This document shows positions 35,611 through 45,313 of a stretch of 61,834 nt of DNA, in pieces. Positions within the stretch are counted from its first letter, which is position 1; every line of letters begins with the position of its first letter. The notes below the pieces were generated by a model, which saw nothing but the letters and a program-made list of their open reading frames with translations, was not told the DNA's origin and did no database searches. Position numbers and translations under genes: made by a program. Location: contig NZ_LWUA01000286.1 in NCBI RefSeq assembly GCF_005222955.1, positions 1-61,834 on the forward strand, given 5' to 3'. The DNA is from Blastococcus sp. CCUG 61487 (lineage in GTDB: Bacteria > Actinomycetota > Actinomycetes > Mycobacteriales > Geodermatophilaceae).

Positions 35611-37320
35611 TCAGCGGACGGTGGCCTCGGCGATCGACCCCTGCTGCAGGAGGACGTCGACCTTCCGGCCGTTGGCGAGCGCCTCGCTCAGGACGGCGAG
35701 GTTGTTCGTGACCCCGTCCGGCGAGCGGGGGGCGACCCGGATCCAGCCCGTGCCGTCGAGGATCGCCCAGGCCATCTGCGTGCCGTTCTTCGCATGGGTC
35801 CGGACGACGGTGCGCTGGTTGCTCCAGCCGTCGGCCACCTGGGCGAGCAGCTGCCGGAGGTTCGGCCGGTTGCCGATGCGCTGGCCGGCGGGCCGGCCGG
35901 GCTGGTCCTGCTGGGGCGAACCGGTCGCCCGCAGCGCGCTGATGGCGGCGGCGGAGGTGAGCAGGGTGCCGCCCTGGGCGCGGAGGACGCCCTGCGCGCA
36001 GGCGATCGCCCCGACGACGATCGGGGAGGCGCTCGACGTGCCGGAGAACCGGTCCGTGTACCAGAGGTCGGTGTCCGAGCCGCCCTGCAGGTCCCCGTAC
36101 CCGGTGGTGGTCACCTCCCGGCCCCAGCCCTGGCAGTCGACCCGGCGGCCGAAGTTGGAGAAGCCGAGGCGGGACCGGTCGGCTCCGTGGTCGTGGCCGT
36201 GGGTGCCCGGTGGTGGCGCCCCGGCACCGACCAGCACCGCCTGCGAGCTGGCGTTCGCCGGATCGAACGGGTTGCGCCAGCTCGTGGGGAAGCCCGCGGG
36301 CCGGGTGCCGTAGAGGCCGTCGTCCAGGTTCTCCGCCCCGTTGCCTGCCGCTTCGACCACGACGATCCCGCGGCCGACGGCGTAGCGGATCGCGGCGAGG
36401 TCGTCGGGCCACCACTCCACGGCGATGTATCCCAGCTGGTCGTCCCGGCCCTGGAAGTCGTGGCGCGGGCCGGGGCGGTGGATCTCCAGCAGGATGATGT
36501 CGCCTGCCCCGAGCTTGTCGGCGGCTCGGGTGATGGTGCTCGCGGACGAGAACGAGGCGAACGACGCGGCCCCGACCGCGGCGTCCGGCGCGATGCCGGT
36601 GACGCCCAGGGCGTTCGTGTCGCCGCCGATCTCGCCCACGACGGCGGTGCCGTGGTTCACCGACCGGTTGTTGCTCGTCCCCGCCGTCGGGTCGGCGTCG
36701 TAGCTCAACGACGATCCGACCAGCACGCCGGACGAGTTCTGGGTGAGGTCCTCGTGGGTGAAGCGCCATCCCCACTCGCAGTCGATGACGCGGACGCCGG
36801 CGCCGCGCCCGCCCGCGACGGTCCAGGCATGGCGGGCGTCGATCCCTCCGGGCGCCGGATCGAGGTAGCCCTGGCGCGAGGTGAAATCCGGCGTGGCCGC
36901 GGGCGGCTCGGCGGCATCCGGTGCCATGTCGTTCAGCGGCGCCGTCGCCGGTTCCGCCGGGGGTTTGACGTACGCCGCCGCGACGCCGTCCAGCCGCGCG
37001 AGCGACTCGGCGAGAGCCCCCAACCTGTCGTCGGGCGCCTGGACGGCGTAGAAGGAGGCCAGCTCGGGCGTGTCCGGCACGCCGGCCGTGGCTGCCGTCG
37101 CCGCGCGCACGCGCTCCTCGCTCGGGCCGAACAGCGGCCGCAGGCTCGCCCCCGCCTCGTCGAGAGCGGCCGTGAGCTCGCCGGCCAGCGCGTCCGATGC
37201 GGCCTGCACCCCCGACGGCGTCGCCCGGACGTCCGACCCCGGCTCCACGACGACGATCAACTCGGACCGACCCGGTCCGGGCAGCCGGCGTCCTGCGCCC
37301 CGATTTCTCTCCTTCGCCAT
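35611..37320 (-). CDS. Leaderless S8-family subtilase with N-terminal inhibitor-like and C-terminal accessory domains
   Basis: The 569-residue protein has an N-terminal I9-like region (20-125, ending AAAYVKPPAEP) and a subtilisin domain with Asp180 (RVIDCEWGW), His223 (NHGTAVVGEIGG), oxyanion Asn327 (EAAGNGAEN) and Ser429 (SGTSSASP). A C-terminal domain (499-569) is also found as the neighbouring 73-residue protein. There is no signal peptide. AAAGGA stands nine bases before ATG 37320, which is preferred over GTG 37326. Upstream and downstream genes encode stand-alone versions of its N- and C-terminal parts. Confidence 0.9.
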   Translation of the reverse strand: MAKERNRGAGRRLPGPGRSELIVVVEPGSDVRATPSGVQAASDALAGELTAALDEAGASLRPLFGPSEERVRAATAATAGVPDTPELASFYAVQAPDDRLGALAESLARLDGVAAAYVKPPAEPATAPLNDMAPDAAEPPAATPDFTSRQGYLDPAPGGIDARHAWTVAGGRGAGVRVIDCEWGWRFTHEDLTQNSSGVLVGSSLSYDADPTAGTSNNRSVNHGTAVVGEIGGDTNALGVTGIAPDAAVGAASFASFSSASTITRAADKLGAGDIILLEIHRPGPRHDFQGRDDQLGYIAVEWWPDDLAAIRYAVGRGIVVVEAAGNGAENLDDGLYGTRPAGFPTSWRNPFDPANASSQAVLVGAGAPPPGTHGHDHGADRSRLGFSNFGRRVDCQGWGREVTTTGYGDLQGGSDTDLWYTDRFSGTSSASPIVVGAIACAQGVLRAQGGTLLTSAAAISALRATGSPQQDQPGRPAGQRIGNRPNLRQLLAQVADGWSNQRTVVRTHAKNGTQMAWAILDGTGWIRVAPRSPDGVTNNLAVLSEALANGRKVDVLLQQGSIAEATVR

Positions 37321-37361
37321 GGACACGGGTCCTTTCGTGCGCGCTCACGGGGTTCGCTCCG

Positions 37362-37610
37362 CTACCGGGGTGGCTCGCCCCCCGGCTTCACGTACACGGC
37401 TCTGACGCTCGCCAGCTCGCCGATCCGGCGCGCGAGCTCCTGCGCCCGGGTGCGGTCATCCATCACCGCCGTCAGGTACCAGCTCTCAGCCCCCTCGTCG
37501 GGAGGCGCAGGGGTGCGCTCGAACGACACCTCGGGGTGGGCACCGGCCAGCCGCGCCGCCTCGTCGGTGCCGCCCGAGAGCACCACCACGAGTTCGCACG
37601 ACTCGGCCAC
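37362..37610 (-). CDS. Small I9-propeptide-like protein (candidate subtilase inhibitor/chaperone)
   Basis: The 82-residue product starts ELVVVLSGG and ends VRAVYVKPGGEPP, matching the beginning (ELIVVVEPGS) and end (VAAAYVKPPAEP) of the subtilase's own N-terminal region. The alternating beta-alpha pattern between fits a ferredoxin-like inhibitor I9 fold. It would be expected to bind the S8 active site or assist folding in trans. GAGG precedes GTG 37610. It is first in the S8 operon, 41 bases before the subtilase. Confidence 0.7.
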   Translation of the reverse strand: MAESCELVVVLSGGTDEAARLAGAHPEVSFERTPAPPDEGAESWYLTAVMDDRTRAQELARRIGELASVRAVYVKPGGEPPR

Positions 37611-37686
37611 TGGCCTGCCTCGCTCTCCTGGCCGGGGAGGGTCCGGCCGAGGGATGGTTGACCGCGCCGCCAGTCTCCGGAGCGTG

Positions 37687-37715
37687 CGTCACGGCGCCGT
37701 CACCGTGCCGTCACT
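37687..37715 (-). promoter_or_regulatory. Candidate SARP operator before the subtilase operon (3 heptads)
   Basis: AGTGACG (37715-37709), GGTGACG (37704-37698) and CGTGACG (37693-37687) repeat every 11 bp on the minus strand. GAGACT (37677-37672), nine bases beyond, is the candidate -10. It would drive the 82-residue, S8, 73-residue and Pro-rich genes. Confidence 0.68.
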
Positions 37716-37770
37716 GCGGCACGGACCGCGTCCCCCAGGCGTCGATCGGGTCGGTCGTGTCGCTCGCCGG

Positions 37771-38442
37771 TCACCGCCGGGCGGCGAGGATCTCCCGGCC
37801 GCGCTCGGAGGCGGGGAACCTGTCGATCATCGCGCGCAGCTCGTCGGCGCCGACGTTCGCGCCGAAGGGTTCGGTGCGCGGTTCGAGGCGGACGCCGTGC
37901 GCGAGCGGACCGGCGACGACCGGGTCGAAGCCCAGGTCGGAGACGATCCGCGCCACGGTGTCGAGGTCGGTCTCGTCGTCGCCGGCGATCGCGATGGCCT
38001 TCCGGTCGGGGCTGCCCGCGGGACGGGCCTCGCCCTCGAGGTCGTGGTAGCCCATGTGGTTGAACGCCTTCACCACGCGCGATCCCGGCAGGAACGACTG
38101 CACGATCTCGCTGGTCGAGGTGCGCGGATCGGTGAGGTCGTCGCGGATCCCGTCGACCTCCCACCAGTAGTTCATCGCGTCGATGACCAGCTTCCCGTCC
38201 AGGGCGTCGACGGGCAGTGCGCGGTGCTTGCCCAGCGGCAGGGCCAGGACGACGACGTCGGCCTTCAGCGCGGCGTCGGACGCGGTGGTGGCGGTCGCGC
38301 CCGGGACGAGCACCTCGACGGTCAGCGCGATCTTCGCCGGGTCGCCGGAGCCGGCGATCAGCACCTCGTAGCCGGCCGCGACCGCGAGCCGGGCCAACAC
38401 GCTGCCGACCTTGCCGGCGCCGAGGACGGCGAGCGTGGTCAT
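37771..38442 (-). CDS. NADPH-dependent F420 reductase-like NAD(P)-binding protein
   Basis: The 223-residue Rossmann protein ([16 protein letters not shown] at the N-terminus; [14 protein letters not shown] in the middle) belongs to the F420-dependent NADP oxidoreductase family. Its ATG overlaps the stop of the upstream LLM-type oxidoreductase (ATGA), so the two are co-translated and probably act together. In actinomycetes such a pair may supply reduced cofactor to the flavin/F420-dependent partner. True F420 use cannot be confirmed from sequence. Confidence 0.86.
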   Translation of the reverse strand: MTTLAVLGAGKVGSVLARLAVAAGYEVLIAGSGDPAKIALTVEVLVPGATATTASDAALKADVVVLALPLGKHRALPVDALDGKLVIDAMNYWWEVDGIRDDLTDPRTSTSEIVQSFLPGSRVVKAFNHMGYHDLEGEARPAGSPDRKAIAIAGDDETDLDTVARIVSDLGFDPVVAGPLAHGVRLEPRTEPFGANVGADELRAMIDRFPASERGREILAARR

Positions 38443-39521
38443 GCCGTCACCTCGCTCGACGAGGCCGGCACGTCGTCGGCGGCGAGCAGTTCGCGGACCC
38501 GGGGGACGACCTCGGTGCCGTAGAGCTCGACGGCGCGCATCCGGGCGGCGGCCGGGGTGCTGCCGCTGGTGTAGACCATGTCGAACCGGCCGACGTCGAG
38601 CGTGCGGACGGCGTCGGCGATCCGCCGGGCCACGGTGTCCGGCGAGCCGATGTAGAGCGACCCCTCGGCGATCTCGGCCTCGTAGTCCTGCCGTCGCACC
38701 GGGGACCAGCCGCGCTGTGCACCGATCCGGTCGCGGCTCGCCTTGTAGTGCGGCCACACCGTCTCGACGGCCTCCTCGTCGGTCTCGGCGACGAAACCGT
38801 GCGAGTGCATGCCGACCGGGTGCGCGGTCGTGCCGAACTGCGCCGCCGCCCGGCGGTAGAGGTCGACGTAGGGGGCGAAGCGCCCCGGAGGGCCACCGAT
38901 GATCGCGAGCATGAGCGGGAAGCCGTAGTGGGCGGCGCGGACCACCGACTGCGGCGAGCCCCCGACGCCGACCCACGTGTCGAGGCGCCCCGAGGCGGTC
39001 TTGGGGTAGACGTCGGCGTCCTGGAGCGGCGCGCGGGTGGTGCCCTGCCAGGTGACCGGCTGCTCCGCGAGCAGCTCGGCGAACAGCTGGATCTTCTCCT
39101 CGAACAGCAGGTCGTAGTCGGCCAGGTCGTAGCCGAACAGCGGGAAGGACTCGGTGAAGGAGCCGCGGCCGAGGATGACCTGCGCCCGCCCGTTCGAGAG
39201 GGCGTCGACGGTGGCGAAGCGCTGGAAGACCCGCACCGGGTCGTCGGAGGAGAGCACCGTCACCCCGGAGGCCAGCGTGATCCGCTCGGTGCGCGTGGCG
39301 ATGCCGGCGAGCACCGTCTCCGGGGTGGAGATGGCGAAGTCGTCGCGGTGGTGCTCGCCCAGGGCGATGACGTCCACTCCCACCCGGTCGGCCAGCACCG
39401 CCTCCTCGACGACCTGGCGGATCGCCTCGGGGTGCGAGAGCAGCTCGCCGTTCTCGTCCACGGGGATGTCGCCGAAGGTGTCGAGCCCGAACTGGATTCC
39501 TGAGCTGGCCGGCGTGGTCAT
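38439..39521 (-). CDS. LLM-class flavin- or F420-dependent oxidoreductase (luciferase-like)
   Basis: A 360-residue TIM-barrel oxidoreductase. [12 protein letters not shown] opens the barrel, [18 protein letters not shown] is the diagnostic GEHH segment, [20 protein letters not shown] follows, and [11 protein letters not shown] contributes to cofactor phosphate binding. It resembles the alkanal-monooxygenase-like subgroup. GAGG seven bases upstream supports ATG 39521 over the farther 39560. Confidence 0.9.
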   Translation of the reverse strand: MTTPASSGIQFGLDTFGDIPVDENGELLSHPEAIRQVVEEAVLADRVGVDVIALGEHHRDDFAISTPETVLAGIATRTERITLASGVTVLSSDDPVRVFQRFATVDALSNGRAQVILGRGSFTESFPLFGYDLADYDLLFEEKIQLFAELLAEQPVTWQGTTRAPLQDADVYPKTASGRLDTWVGVGGSPQSVVRAAHYGFPLMLAIIGGPPGRFAPYVDLYRRAAAQFGTTAHPVGMHSHGFVAETDEEAVETVWPHYKASRDRIGAQRGWSPVRRQDYEAEIAEGSLYIGSPDTVARRIADAVRTLDVGRFDMVYTSGSTPAAARMRAVELYGTEVVPRVRELLAADDVPASSSEVTA

Positions 39522-39598
39522 GGGAGGGCCTCTTCCTGACGCAGAAAGTTGAGCGTTCATCTGCTTCTAACAGCGCAGCGGCCGCTGTGTTCCGGCCG

Positions 39599-42067
39599 TC
39601 AGGGACGTCCGAGCCGCCGCGCGAGGTAGGGCGCGGTGGCGCTGCCCCGCGCCGCGGCGATCTGCTCCGGCGTGCCGGCGGCGACGACGCGCCCACCCGC
39701 ATCGCCGCCTCCCGGGCCGAGGTCGATGACGTGGTCGGCGGAGGTGATGGTGTCGAGGTCGTGCTCGACGAGGACGACGGTGTTCCCGGCGTCGACCAGC
39801 CGGTGCAGCTGGGTCACGAGCAGCCTGATGTCGGCGGGGTGCAGGCCGGCCGTCGGCTCGTCGAGCAGGTAGAGGGCGTGGCCGCGCCGGGCGCGCTGCA
39901 GCTCCGTGGCGAGCTTGATGCGCTGGGCCTCGCCGCCGCTGAGCTCGGTGGCCGGCTGGCCCAGCCGCAGGTAGCCCAGGCCGACGTCCTGGAGCGTCTG
40001 CAGGCTGCGGGCCGCGGACGGGACGTCGGCGAGGAACCCCGCGGCGTCGTCGACGGACATGCCCAGCACCTCGGCGATGTTCCTGCCGCGGTGCACCACC
40101 TCGAGGGTCTCGGGGTTGTACCGCGCGCCGGAGCAGGTGGGGCACGGCGCGTAGGTGCCGGGGAGGAAGAGCAGTTCGACGGCGACGAAGCCCTCGCCCT
40201 GGCAGGTCTCGCAGCGGCCCTCGGCGACGTTGAAGGAGAACCGGCTGGCCGTGTACCCGCGGGCCCGTGCCTCGTCGGTCGAGGCGTACAGCCTCCGGAC
40301 GGCGTCGAACAGGCCGGTGTAGGTGGCCAGGTTGGACCGGGGGGTGCGGCCGATGGGCCGCTGGTCGACCCGGACCAGCCGGTCGAAGGCCTCCAGTCCG
40401 GCGGCGTCCCTCAGGTCGACCTCGACGTCGGCGTCCTCGGACTCCTCCGGCGCCGGTCCGAGGTGCCGGCGCACGACCTCGGCGAGCACCTGCGTGACCA
40501 GCGTCGACTTGCCGGAGCCGGACACCCCGGTCACCGCCGTCAGCACGCCGAGCGGGACGTCGACGGAGACGTCGCGCAGGTTGTGGCGGGTGATCCCGCG
40601 CAGGTGCAGCCAGCCCTGGGGCGATCGGGCGTGCTGCTCGATCGGCTCGGCGCGGCCGAAGAGGTGGCGGCCGGTGGGGGAGTGGGCCACCTGCTCGAGG
40701 CCGGCGACCGGGCCGCTGTAGAGCACCCGCCCGCCGCCGGCACCCGCGCCGGGGCCGATGTCGACCACCCAGTCGGCCCGGCGGACGACGTCCACGTCGT
40801 GCTCGACGACGAACAGCGAGTTGCCCGACGCCTTGAGCCGGTCGAGCACGTCCAGCAGCGGCTCCGCGTCGGAGGGGTGCAGCCCCGCGGAGGGCTCGTC
40901 GAGGACGTAGACGACGCCGAACAACCCGGAGCGCAGCTGGGTGGCGATCCGCAGGCGCTGGGCCTCGCCGGGCGACAGCGTGGTGGAGCTCCGCCCGAGG
41001 CCGAGGTAGCCCAGGCCGAGGTCGAGCAGCACGTCGATCCGCGAGACCAGGTCGGCGCTGATCCGCACCGCGACCTCGGTCGACTCCCCGGACCGCGCGG
41101 TGGGCGTGGCGGCGCCGGGCTCGGCGAGCAGCGCCACGGGCCGCAGCAGCTCCGCGACCTCGGCGAGCGGCAGGGCGTTGACCTCGGCGATCGTGCGGCC
41201 GGCGAAGGTGACCGCGAGCGCCTCCGGCCGCAGCCGGCTGCCGTGGCACACGGGGCAGGCGACGCTCTGGACGAACTGCAGCGCCCGGTCGCGCATCCGC
41301 TGGCTCTGGGAGTTCGCCAGCACGTGCATCACGTGCTTGCGGGCGCTCCAGAACTTCCCGTGGTAGCCGTGGTCGATGCGGCCGGGTTCGGGCGCGACCA
41401 GCACCGACGGCTGCTCGTCGGTGAACAGCAGCCAGTCGCGGTCCTCCGCGTCGAGCTCGTGCCAGGGCCGATCGACGTCGATGCCGAGCCCGGTGACGAT
41501 GCTGCGCAGGTTCGCGCCCTGCCAGGCGCCCGGCCACGCCGCGATGGCGCCCTCGCGGATGCTCAGCGACGGGTCCGGGACGAGCAGCTCCTCGGTGACG
41601 TCGTGCACCACGCCCAGCCCCTGGCAGCGCGGGCAGGCGCCCGCCGCGGTGTTCGGGGAGAACGCGTCGGCGTCGAGCCGCTCGGCGCCCGGCGGATAGG
41701 TGCCGGCCCGGGAGTAGAGCATCCGGAGCAGGTTGGACAGCGTGGTCAGGGTGCCGACGGTCGACCGCGAGCTCGGTGCGCCGCGACGCTGCTGGAGGGC
41801 CACCGCCGGCGGGAGGCCGGTGATCTCCCGGACGTGCGGGGCGCCCACATGCTGCAGGAGCCGGCGGGCGTAGGGCGCGACCGACTCGAAGTACCGCCGC
41901 TGCGCCTCGGCGTAGAGCGTCCCGAACGCCAGCGAGGACTTCCCGGAGCCGGAGACCCCGGTGAAGACGACCAGCGCGTCCCGGGGGATGTCGACGTCGA
42001 CGTCGCGCAGGTTGTGCTCGGCGGCGCCGCGGACCCGCACGAAGGAATCGGACGCGGCGTCTCCCAC
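39599..42067 (-). CDS. UvrA-like ABC-ATPase (short, non-housekeeping excinuclease A paralogue)
   Basis: The 822-residue protein contains two ABC modules: Walker [12 protein letters not shown] near the start and [11 protein letters not shown] about residue 515. Signatures [12 protein letters not shown] and [12 protein letters not shown], plus zinc knuckles CPRCQGLG and CPVCHG / CETCQGEG and CPTCSGARY, are also present. It is over 100 residues shorter than housekeeping UvrA (about 950), as in the resistance-associated UvrA2/DrrC-type group, whose members help tolerate DNA-binding drugs. GTG 42067 has no strong ribosome site. Confidence 0.88.
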   Translation of the reverse strand: MGDAASDSFVRVRGAAEHNLRDVDVDIPRDALVVFTGVSGSGKSSLAFGTLYAEAQRRYFESVAPYARRLLQHVGAPHVREITGLPPAVALQQRRGAPSSRSTVGTLTTLSNLLRMLYSRAGTYPPGAERLDADAFSPNTAAGACPRCQGLGVVHDVTEELLVPDPSLSIREGAIAAWPGAWQGANLRSIVTGLGIDVDRPWHELDAEDRDWLLFTDEQPSVLVAPEPGRIDHGYHGKFWSARKHVMHVLANSQSQRMRDRALQFVQSVACPVCHGSRLRPEALAVTFAGRTIAEVNALPLAEVAELLRPVALLAEPGAATPTARSGESTEVAVRISADLVSRIDVLLDLGLGYLGLGRSSTTLSPGEAQRLRIATQLRSGLFGVVYVLDEPSAGLHPSDAEPLLDVLDRLKASGNSLFVVEHDVDVVRRADWVVDIGPGAGAGGGRVLYSGPVAGLEQVAHSPTGRHLFGRAEPIEQHARSPQGWLHLRGITRHNLRDVSVDVPLGVLTAVTGVSGSGKSTLVTQVLAEVVRRHLGPAPEESEDADVEVDLRDAAGLEAFDRLVRVDQRPIGRTPRSNLATYTGLFDAVRRLYASTDEARARGYTASRFSFNVAEGRCETCQGEGFVAVELLFLPGTYAPCPTCSGARYNPETLEVVHRGRNIAEVLGMSVDDAAGFLADVPSAARSLQTLQDVGLGYLRLGQPATELSGGEAQRIKLATELQRARRGHALYLLDEPTAGLHPADIRLLVTQLHRLVDAGNTVVLVEHDLDTITSADHVIDLGPGGGDAGGRVVAAGTPEQIAAARGSATAPYLARRLGRP

Positions 42068-42120
42068 CCCGCGCAGGCTACGCAGGCCGTCCCGCCGAGG
42101 CGCCGGCCGACCGTCGGTGG

Positions 42121-42834
42121 TCAGCCGGGGTCGACCACCTCGACCCGGTCACCGACGGCGATCGTCCCCGGTTCCTCGACGATGGCGTACATGCCGAGGA
42201 CGACGCCCTTCTCCTCCGGGAGGCGCGCCACCGTGCTGGTGGGATCCTGCGGGAGCATCCGCACCGTGGCCGCGCCCAGCCGAACGCGACGGCCCGCCCA
42301 TGTGTCCTCCTCGCGGACGTCGCAGCCGTCCACCTCCACGAGCATGCGGAAGCGACGGTGGTCCACCGCCTCTCCGCAGTCGGTGGCCGTGCTCAGGTGC
42401 TCGATGGTGGCCGTGGAGACCAACGTCACCGGGTGGAGGTCGACGCCGGCGCCGGGAGCGTCGGTGGCGACGAGGTGGACCGGCTCGCCGACGAACTCGG
42501 AGAGCGCGGACGCCCACGGGCCCTCCACCAGGTGACCGGGCACGTCGCCGCCGTACAAGGTCGTGACGACCGGCTCGCCCAGTGAGGTCGTCGTCCCTTC
42601 CACCGGCTCGCGCCCCGGGAGGCGGAGGGACAGGTGGTGGCGGTCGGCGTCGTCGTCCGCGCTGACCCGGACCAGGGGGCCTTGCTGCTTGCCGTTGATC
42701 AACCGGTGCCGGGCGTCGACGAGGTGGAACCGTCGGTTCTCCTCGACGCCGTTGCGCGTGAGTTCGACACGGGTCCGGGAGTGCAGGGCGGTGCCCTTCA
42801 CAGGTGTCGTGGACAGCCGCGAGACGACGGGCAT
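42121..42834 (-). CDS. MOSC domain-containing protein
   Basis: A 237-residue protein with a beta-barrel N-terminal region (VSRLSTTPVKGTALHS, LTRNGVEENRRFHLVD) and a MOSC domain (HPVTLVSTATIEHL, RRFRMLVEVDG). MOSC proteins carry sulfur for molybdenum cofactor or act as reductases; no conserved Cys typical of Moco sulfurases stands out except TDCGEA. GGAGGAG precedes ATG 42834. It lies directly upstream of the UvrA-like gene on the same strand. Confidence 0.85.
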   Translation of the reverse strand: MPVVSRLSTTPVKGTALHSRTRVELTRNGVEENRRFHLVDARHRLINGKQQGPLVRVSADDDADRHHLSLRLPGREPVEGTTTSLGEPVVTTLYGGDVPGHLVEGPWASALSEFVGEPVHLVATDAPGAGVDLHPVTLVSTATIEHLSTATDCGEAVDHRRFRMLVEVDGCDVREEDTWAGRRVRLGAATVRMLPQDPTSTVARLPEEKGVVLGMYAIVEEPGTIAVGDRVEVVDPG

Positions 42835-42918
42835 GAACGCTCCTCCGGTCGGTGCACGAACGGCCGAGCCTAGGGAGCGGGGTGTCGATCGCCGCATCGC
42901 GACTCAGGGGCAGCGCGG

Positions 42919-44202
42919 TCAGACGCGGACGTGGCCGGCGAGTGGCGCCAGGGAGCTCCAGCGTTCCGGGAGCCGCACGACCTCCTGCTCGGCCAGGTCC
43001 AGGACGTGGTCCGGATCGAGCAGCGCGACCTCGGCCCCGTCCACCTGGAGGCGGCGCAGCATCTCGGCGAGCATCCGTCGGGCGGCGTCGTTCACCGACG
43101 ACACTCGCCGGAGGTCCAGCACGAACAGCGCGACGGACCGGCCGTCGGCGACGGTCCGGAGCACCCGCTCCGCGCTGCTGAACTGCAGCGCGCCCTGCAG
43201 GCTGCACACGCGGGCCAGCGAGCCGTCCGCGCGGCGGAGCGTCCGGTCGCGCCGGACCGTCGACCGGGCCGGCTCGGGGGCCTGCATGATGTGCAGCCCC
43301 ATGTCGCTGGACATGCGGGTGCATATCCGCACACCGCGCGTGCTGTGACCGTGGGAGTCCAGCCGTGGTGAGAAGACGGCGAGCCCGAGCTGGCCGGGCA
43401 GCGCCGCCAGGATGCCTCCGGAGACACCGCTCTTGGCCGGGAGCCCGACGGTGGTCATCCAGTCGCCCGCGGCGTCGTACATGCCGCAGGTCATCATCAC
43501 GCTGAGCACCTGGCGGGCCACCTGCATCGGCAGCACCCGTTCCCCGGTGGTCGGCTGCACCCCGCCCGCGGCCAGCGTGGCAGCCATGGTGGCCAGGTCA
43601 CCGGTGGTCACCGAGATCGCGCACTGCTGCGTGTATCCGGAAACGACGTCCCGTGGGTCCTGCGAGATCACGCCGTAGCTGCGGAGCATGTGGGCGATGG
43701 CCAGGTTCCGGTAGGCCTGGGACATCTCCGACTCGTACATCCTCCGGTCCACCTGCAGCTCCCGGCCGGCGCAGGCGGACATCAGCCGCCGGATCCGCTC
43801 CACGCGGGTGTCGACGTCGTCCTCGGGGTCGCCGACGAGGGCGTGGGCCGTGAGCGCCCCGGCGTTGATCATCGGGTTCCGGGGCCGCCTCGAGTCCCGT
43901 TCCAGGGACAGCTCGTCGAAGGCCTCGCCGCTGGGCTCCACGTCGATCCACCGCAGGACCTCCGGCAGCCCGCGGTCGGCCAGGGCGAGGGCGTAGACGA
44001 ACGGCTTCGAGATCGACTGGACGGAGAACTCGCTGTCGCTGTCGCCGGCCCGGTAGAGCGTCCCGTCGATCGTCGACAGGCACACCGCCAGCCGGTCCGG
44101 GTCGGCCGACGCGAGCTCCGGGATGTAGTCGGCCAATGCGCCCGCGTCGTCGCCGCAGGCCCTCAGCATCTCCGCCAGGTAGTCGGGGACCGGTGATCGC
44201 AC
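42919..44202 (-). CDS. glsA: Glutaminase A with C-terminal STAS domain
   Basis: Residues 1-305 are a serine-dependent glutaminase (glutamine to glutamate plus ammonia). SVQSISKPF gives the Ser-x-x-Lys dyad, RNPMINAGAL is the substrate loop, and KSGVSGGILA is the closing motif. Residues about 335-427 are a STAS domain (LQGALQFSSAERVLRTV, LFVLDLRRVSSVND), of the type that binds regulatory partners or nucleotides. GTG 44202 follows GGAG. It is divergent from the Usp gene. Confidence 0.9.
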   Translation of the reverse strand: MRSPVPDYLAEMLRACGDDAGALADYIPELASADPDRLAVCLSTIDGTLYRAGDSDSEFSVQSISKPFVYALALADRGLPEVLRWIDVEPSGEAFDELSLERDSRRPRNPMINAGALTAHALVGDPEDDVDTRVERIRRLMSACAGRELQVDRRMYESEMSQAYRNLAIAHMLRSYGVISQDPRDVVSGYTQQCAISVTTGDLATMAATLAAGGVQPTTGERVLPMQVARQVLSVMMTCGMYDAAGDWMTTVGLPAKSGVSGGILAALPGQLGLAVFSPRLDSHGHSTRGVRICTRMSSDMGLHIMQAPEPARSTVRRDRTLRRADGSLARVCSLQGALQFSSAERVLRTVADGRSVALFVLDLRRVSSVNDAARRMLAEMLRRLQVDGAEVALLDPDHVLDLAEQEVVRLPERWSSLAPLAGHVRV

Positions 44203-44329
44203 GCACTCCGCCTCTCGTCGCTCGCGACGAGGACCATGCCCGGGAAGCCCCGATCGAAAACCGGACCAGGCCTTGGGTGCCTGCGGGGGTGGCTAGCATC
44301 CAGCCGTCGGTCCGGACTGGGGAGCTGCC

Positions 44330-45313
44330 ATGGAGCCCGTCGGCGAAGCGCGGAGCATCGAGCGATCGGGGAGCGAGGGGCGACCCCGGCCGCGGGTCGT
44401 CGTCGGTGTCGACGGCTCACCCGGTTCGCGCGCGGCCCTGGCACATGCGCTGACCGCGGCTCGGCAGCGCGGCGCGGACCTCGACGTGGTGTCGACCTTC
44501 TGGCTCGAGGCGTTGTACTCGGAGTTCGGCTGGATGGTCCGCTCGGAGGTCGAGCCGATCCGCCGGGCGACGCGTGAGCAGGCGCAGGCGCTGATCGACG
44601 AGGTCCGGTCGGAGACCGGCCCGCCGGCCGGCTCCCCGGAGCCACGGGTCCGGCTGATCGTCGAGGAGGGGACCGCCGGCTGGGTGCTCGTCGACCGGTC
44701 GGCCGACGCCGATCTGCTCGTGGTCGGCAGCCGGGGCCGGGGCGCGCTGCGCAGCCTGGTGCTCGGCTCGGTCGCGCTGCACTGCGTGACGCACGCCCGG
44801 TGCCCCGTCGTCGTGGTCCGCCCCACCGGACCGGGCGGCGCGACCGATCGCGTGGTGGCCGGCGTCGACGGTTCGCCGGGCTCCCGCGTCGCGCTCCGGG
44901 CCGCCATCGACGAGGCGGTGCGCCGGGACGCCGAGGTCGAGGCGGTGGCGGCGGTGTACCTGCGCGGCGACACCTGGATCGAGCTGGAGACGCTGCCCGG
45001 GACCGCGACGATCGAGGGGGTGCGGCGCGAGGTGGCGGCCCGCACCGAGCGGCGGGTGGCCGAGGTGCTGGCCGAACGCGGCGAGGAGTCGCCGGCGCCG
45101 GACGTCCGTGTCGAGGTCGTCGACGGCGCACCGGCGGAGGTGCTCGTCCAGCAGGCCGAGGGTGCCGGGCTGCTCGTCGTCGGCAGCCGGGGATGGAGGG
45201 CTCTTCGCGGCCTGCTGCTCGGTTCGGTCGCGCTGCACTGCGTGATGCACGCGCCGTGCCCCGTCATGGTGCTGCGCCCCGCTCCGGACGACGGAACGGC
45301 ACCCGGAGCATGA
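44330..45313 (+). CDS. Universal stress protein with two Usp domains
   Basis: A 327-residue tandem UspA. Each half starts VVVGVDGSPGSRAAL / VVAGVDGSPGSRVAL and ends with an ATP-binding loop LLVVGSRGRGALRSL or LLVVGSRGWRALRGL, followed by LGSVALHCVxHAxCPV. Such tandem Usps are ATP-binding stress regulators. GGGGAGC lies before ATG 44330. Its stop overlaps the P-type ATPase start as ATGA, so the two are co-translated. Confidence 0.92.
   Translation: MEPVGEARSIERSGSEGRPRPRVVVGVDGSPGSRAALAHALTAARQRGADLDVVSTFWLEALYSEFGWMVRSEVEPIRRATREQAQALIDEVRSETGPPAGSPEPRVRLIVEEGTAGWVLVDRSADADLLVVGSRGRGALRSLVLGSVALHCVTHARCPVVVVRPTGPGGATDRVVAGVDGSPGSRVALRAAIDEAVRRDAEVEAVAAVYLRGDTWIELETLPGTATIEGVRREVAARTERRVAEVLAERGEESPAPDVRVEVVDGAPAEVLVQQAEGAGLLVVGSRGWRALRGLLLGSVALHCVMHAPCPVMVLRPAPDDGTAPGA

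Noticed and set aside
27870-37610. Cargo of an extracellular contractile injection system
   Set aside because: No sheath, tube, baseplate or AAA ATPase genes occur in the window; kept only as a possibility for leaderless export.
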